A stretch of DNA of 56,047 nt from Acidimicrobiia bacterium (lineage in GTDB: Bacteria > Acidobacteriota > Vicinamibacteria > Vicinamibacterales > UBA2999). Each line of letters opens with the position of its first letter. The first letter of the stretch is position 1. The translations under genes and the position numbers were made by a program. This document shows positions 53,924 through 56,047 of the stretch, piece by piece. The DNA lies in the NCBI GenBank assembly GCA_016871375.1, contig VFYY01000004.1:1-56047 (forward strand), given 5' to 3'. The notes under the pieces are model-generated. The model ran no database searches. It was not told the origin of the DNA and worked only from the letters and a program-made list of their open reading frames with translations.

Positions 53924-55060
53924 ATGAGCGAGCATCAATACTACGAGTTCCGAGCCATCGACCGGGTGCTGACAGACCGTCAGATGCGTGAGCTGCGCGC
54001 GATCTCCACGCGTGCCGTCATCTCGCGCACATCGTTCAGCAACTACTACACGTTCGGTGACTTGAAGGCCAATCCGCGCGACCTCCTGGTGAAGTACTTC
54101 GACGCCTCGCTGTATTTCGCCAACTGGCTTTTTCTGGAGGTGGCGTTCCGATACCCGAAGAGCGCTCTGGACCTCAAGAGGCTCCGCCGCTACGCTGCCG
54201 GCCCCACGGTCGAAGTTCGCTCCACTGGGCCAGACGTCGTCGTCGCCATTTCCGTCGAGAGTGATGGCGAGAGCTTCGATACCGCGGATGACGCAACCGG
54301 TTGGTTGGCGTCCCTGATGGCGCTTCGTGCCGACATCGCAAGCGGAGACGACCGAGCTCTCTATTTGGGGTGGCTGTTTGATGTCCAGTGCGGCGAGATC
54401 GAGGACGACGTCGTCGAGCCGGCACGACCAGAAGAACTCGGTCACCTCAATCCTGCGCTCGACAGCTTCATCGACATCGTCGGAATCGATCGCGATCTCG
54501 TGACCGTGGCCGCAGAAGGCGCGTCGCCGACGGCGCCGTCATCTGCGACTCGCGATATCCACGGATGGTTGGCCGGGCTCGAGACCAGTGAACACCTCAC
54601 GCTGCTGGCGCGCATTGCTCGCGGCGACGCGATTGTGGGAGCCGAGCTCAGGCGCCGGTTTCGCCAACACACGCAGGGGCGCGCGGCCGCTTTGCCGTTG
54701 CGCACAGCCGGTGAACTGCGTGCTCGAGCCGAAGCCATCGCCGAAAGACGGCGCAAGACCGCTCTGGAGCATGAAGCTCGCGAACGCGCCGCGCGCGAGC
54801 GGGAGGAGCAGACTGCCCGCGATCGATACCTGACTCACCTGGGGAAGCGAGAACGTCGGGCGTGGCAGCAGGTTGAGGCGCTCATCGGTACCAGGCGCCC
54901 CGCCGACTACGCCGCCGCGGTGGAGCTACTCGTGGACTTGCGGGATGTAAGCGGGCGGAAAGGACACGGGGCCACGTTCGCGAAGCGCATCCGGGCGTTG
55001 CGACTGGCGCACACGAAGAAGCCGAGTTTGTTCGCACGCCTTCGCAAGGCCGGCCTCTGA
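53924..55060 (+). CDS. Conserved hypothetical protein
   Basis: MSEHQYYEFRAIDRVLTDRQMRELRAISTRAVISRTSFSNYYTFGDLKANPRDLLVKYFDASLYFANW...; C-terminal charged coiled-coil plus RKGHGATFAKRIRALRLAHTKKPSLFARLRKAGL. Confidence 0.85.
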   Translation: MSEHQYYEFRAIDRVLTDRQMRELRAISTRAVISRTSFSNYYTFGDLKANPRDLLVKYFDASLYFANWLFLEVAFRYPKSALDLKRLRRYAAGPTVEVRSTGPDVVVAISVESDGESFDTADDATGWLASLMALRADIASGDDRALYLGWLFDVQCGEIEDDVVEPARPEELGHLNPALDSFIDIVGIDRDLVTVAAEGASPTAPSSATRDIHGWLAGLETSEHLTLLARIARGDAIVGAELRRRFRQHTQGRAAALPLRTAGELRARAEAIAERRRKTALEHEARERAAREREEQTARDRYLTHLGKRERRAWQQVEALIGTRRPADYAAAVELLVDLRDVSGRKGHGATFAKRIRALRLAHTKKPSLFARLRKAGL

Positions 55061-55955
55061 CCGCCACCGATCTCGACCGACGCAATTATTCGACGGAATA
55101 AGTACATGGGATTCGAACCGTGACAGTCGCAGCCAACAACTTTGGACAGGTAAGAGCGCTTCACGGAGATGGTGATTCCCACGGTGGGCTCACAGCCAGC
55201 AGCGTGGAGTCCGGGTTGGATCGCTGTTTCTCGAGAGCAACTGCGGAGACCGCGTAAGTCGCTGCACGATGAACAGCATTTGAAACCTGCGGAAGGCCGA
55301 TGTCGTAAACGGCTCGAGCTTGTTGTCGCGCCATGGCGCGCCCAGCTACCCTGAGTTCCTAAATCGCGCGCGTTGCACGCGGAGAACCGATGAGTCCTTG
55401 CAAGTTGCTGATGCGACAGGATCGCTGCGCTGGAGAGAGTGGGAGTTGCGACCTGCGGCAGTGAATCCAGCATAATTGCAGGCGCGAACGGCGATCGCAC
55501 CGCAGCAGATCCGTATATCTCTTGTGAAATCAATAGGTTATGATTGGCGGAGAGAGTGGGAGCCTTGCCCATCGATTGCGGCAACTCGCTGAACCGCAGC
55601 CACGATAACCGCTTGAAGCGAAAGTCGGTTATCCCTTTTCCATCCTCTTCCGCTGATCGCTGACTCGTTCAGACTTTCGCTGCTATTTCCGAGGGCGATG
55701 GAACGTGAAATGGAACATCGGAACACCGCGAGCTCCGACTTTCACCGATATGCCCCGCAACGACGCGCAGCAACCCGCTTGCTTCGTCGAGCTCCAGAAC
55801 GAGCGTAGCCGCAATGAAGTGCTGGTTCAGTCTGACGAAGTAGTCCGCGAGCGCCTCTCCGATTTCGAGCTTGCAGTGCCGTTTCATGACGAGGAACGTC
55901 GTCGTCCCTGCTGGCAGCGCGTGAAGGAATTGCAACGCTGCCTTGAGCTTGTGGG

Positions 55956-56001
55956 TTCCGGAAATTCTGGCCGCTGGATTCCGGAAATTCTGGCCGGTGG
56001 A
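55956..56001. repeat. Two tandem 23-bp repeats near the right edge
   Basis: TTCCGGAAATTCTGGCCGCTGGA / TTCCGGAAATTCTGGCCGGTGGA (one mismatch). Confidence 0.9.
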
Positions 56002-56047
56002 TCTGATGCCCCAGGTGAGGTCGGGTCGTCAAGCCCGAGGTGCTTGG

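Noticed and set aside
55095-55170. tRNA gene on the minus strand suggested by GGTTCGAATCCC
   Set aside because: The bases flanking the T-loop-like segment do not pair as a T-stem and no anticodon or acceptor arms could be matched.
54907-55584. 225-aa minus-strand ORF
   Set aside because: Partly antisense to 53924-55060 and otherwise over a low-GC region with tRNA-like snippets; no protein-like conservation evident.
55669-55935. 88-aa minus-strand ORF (MQFLHALPAGTTTFLVMKRHCKLEIGEALADYFVRLNQHF...)
   Set aside because: Could be coding but no recognisable family, and the flanking sequence is degenerate; insufficient support.
1-56047. CRISPR array, rRNA or complete tRNA genes
   Set aside because: No regularly spaced direct repeats, no recognisable rRNA sequence and no complete cloverleaf; only short tRNA-like snippets near 55.1-55.6 kb.

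Overview
High-GC chromosomal window with roughly 50 supportable protein genes. The repeat families, TonB/carboxypeptidase-like receptors, DUF6152 and Rieske genes suggest a Vicinamibacteria/Acidobacteriota-type genome; that taxonomy is inference. No rRNA, complete tRNA or CRISPR array was seen. Main blocks: (i) 0.3-6.4 kb, a Rieske oxygenase, two class II aldolases, a Zn-dehydrogenase, a PanB-like protein and aroE; (ii) 6.5-9.1 kb, a two-component operon that starts with an internally deleted response-regulator remnant; (iii) 9.7-24.3 kb, TonB receptor, amidohydrolase, B3-type metallo-beta-lactamase fold, FAH, PQQ protein and MFS transporter; (iv) 24.5-33.3 kb, a locus holding an unusual amidohydrolase-periplasmic-binding-protein fusion, a Tat-exported isocitrate lyase/PEP mutase-type protein, two more PBP-II-fold proteins and a TonB receptor; (v) 34-41 kb, mhqO/mhqD-like pair, DUF1326/DUF2182 pair, recQ; (vi) 44.5-56 kb, a decaying accessory zone with fused gene remnants, a DUF433/DUF5615 toxin-antitoxin pair, and a MarR regulator with a near-perfect operator palindrome. 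The strongest non-genic signal is a family of palindromic elements (arm GTAGTGTCCGGCTTTAGCCGGACCAC, ends CTAG.GCGGTTTC). Their terminal TAG supplies the stop codon of flanking ORFs, their spacer is inverted in one copy, and one arm is inserted in frame inside a PanB-like gene. A second signal is a repeated pattern of in-frame internal deletions that keep both ends of known small proteins. All family names come from reading translations by eye; no searches were run.
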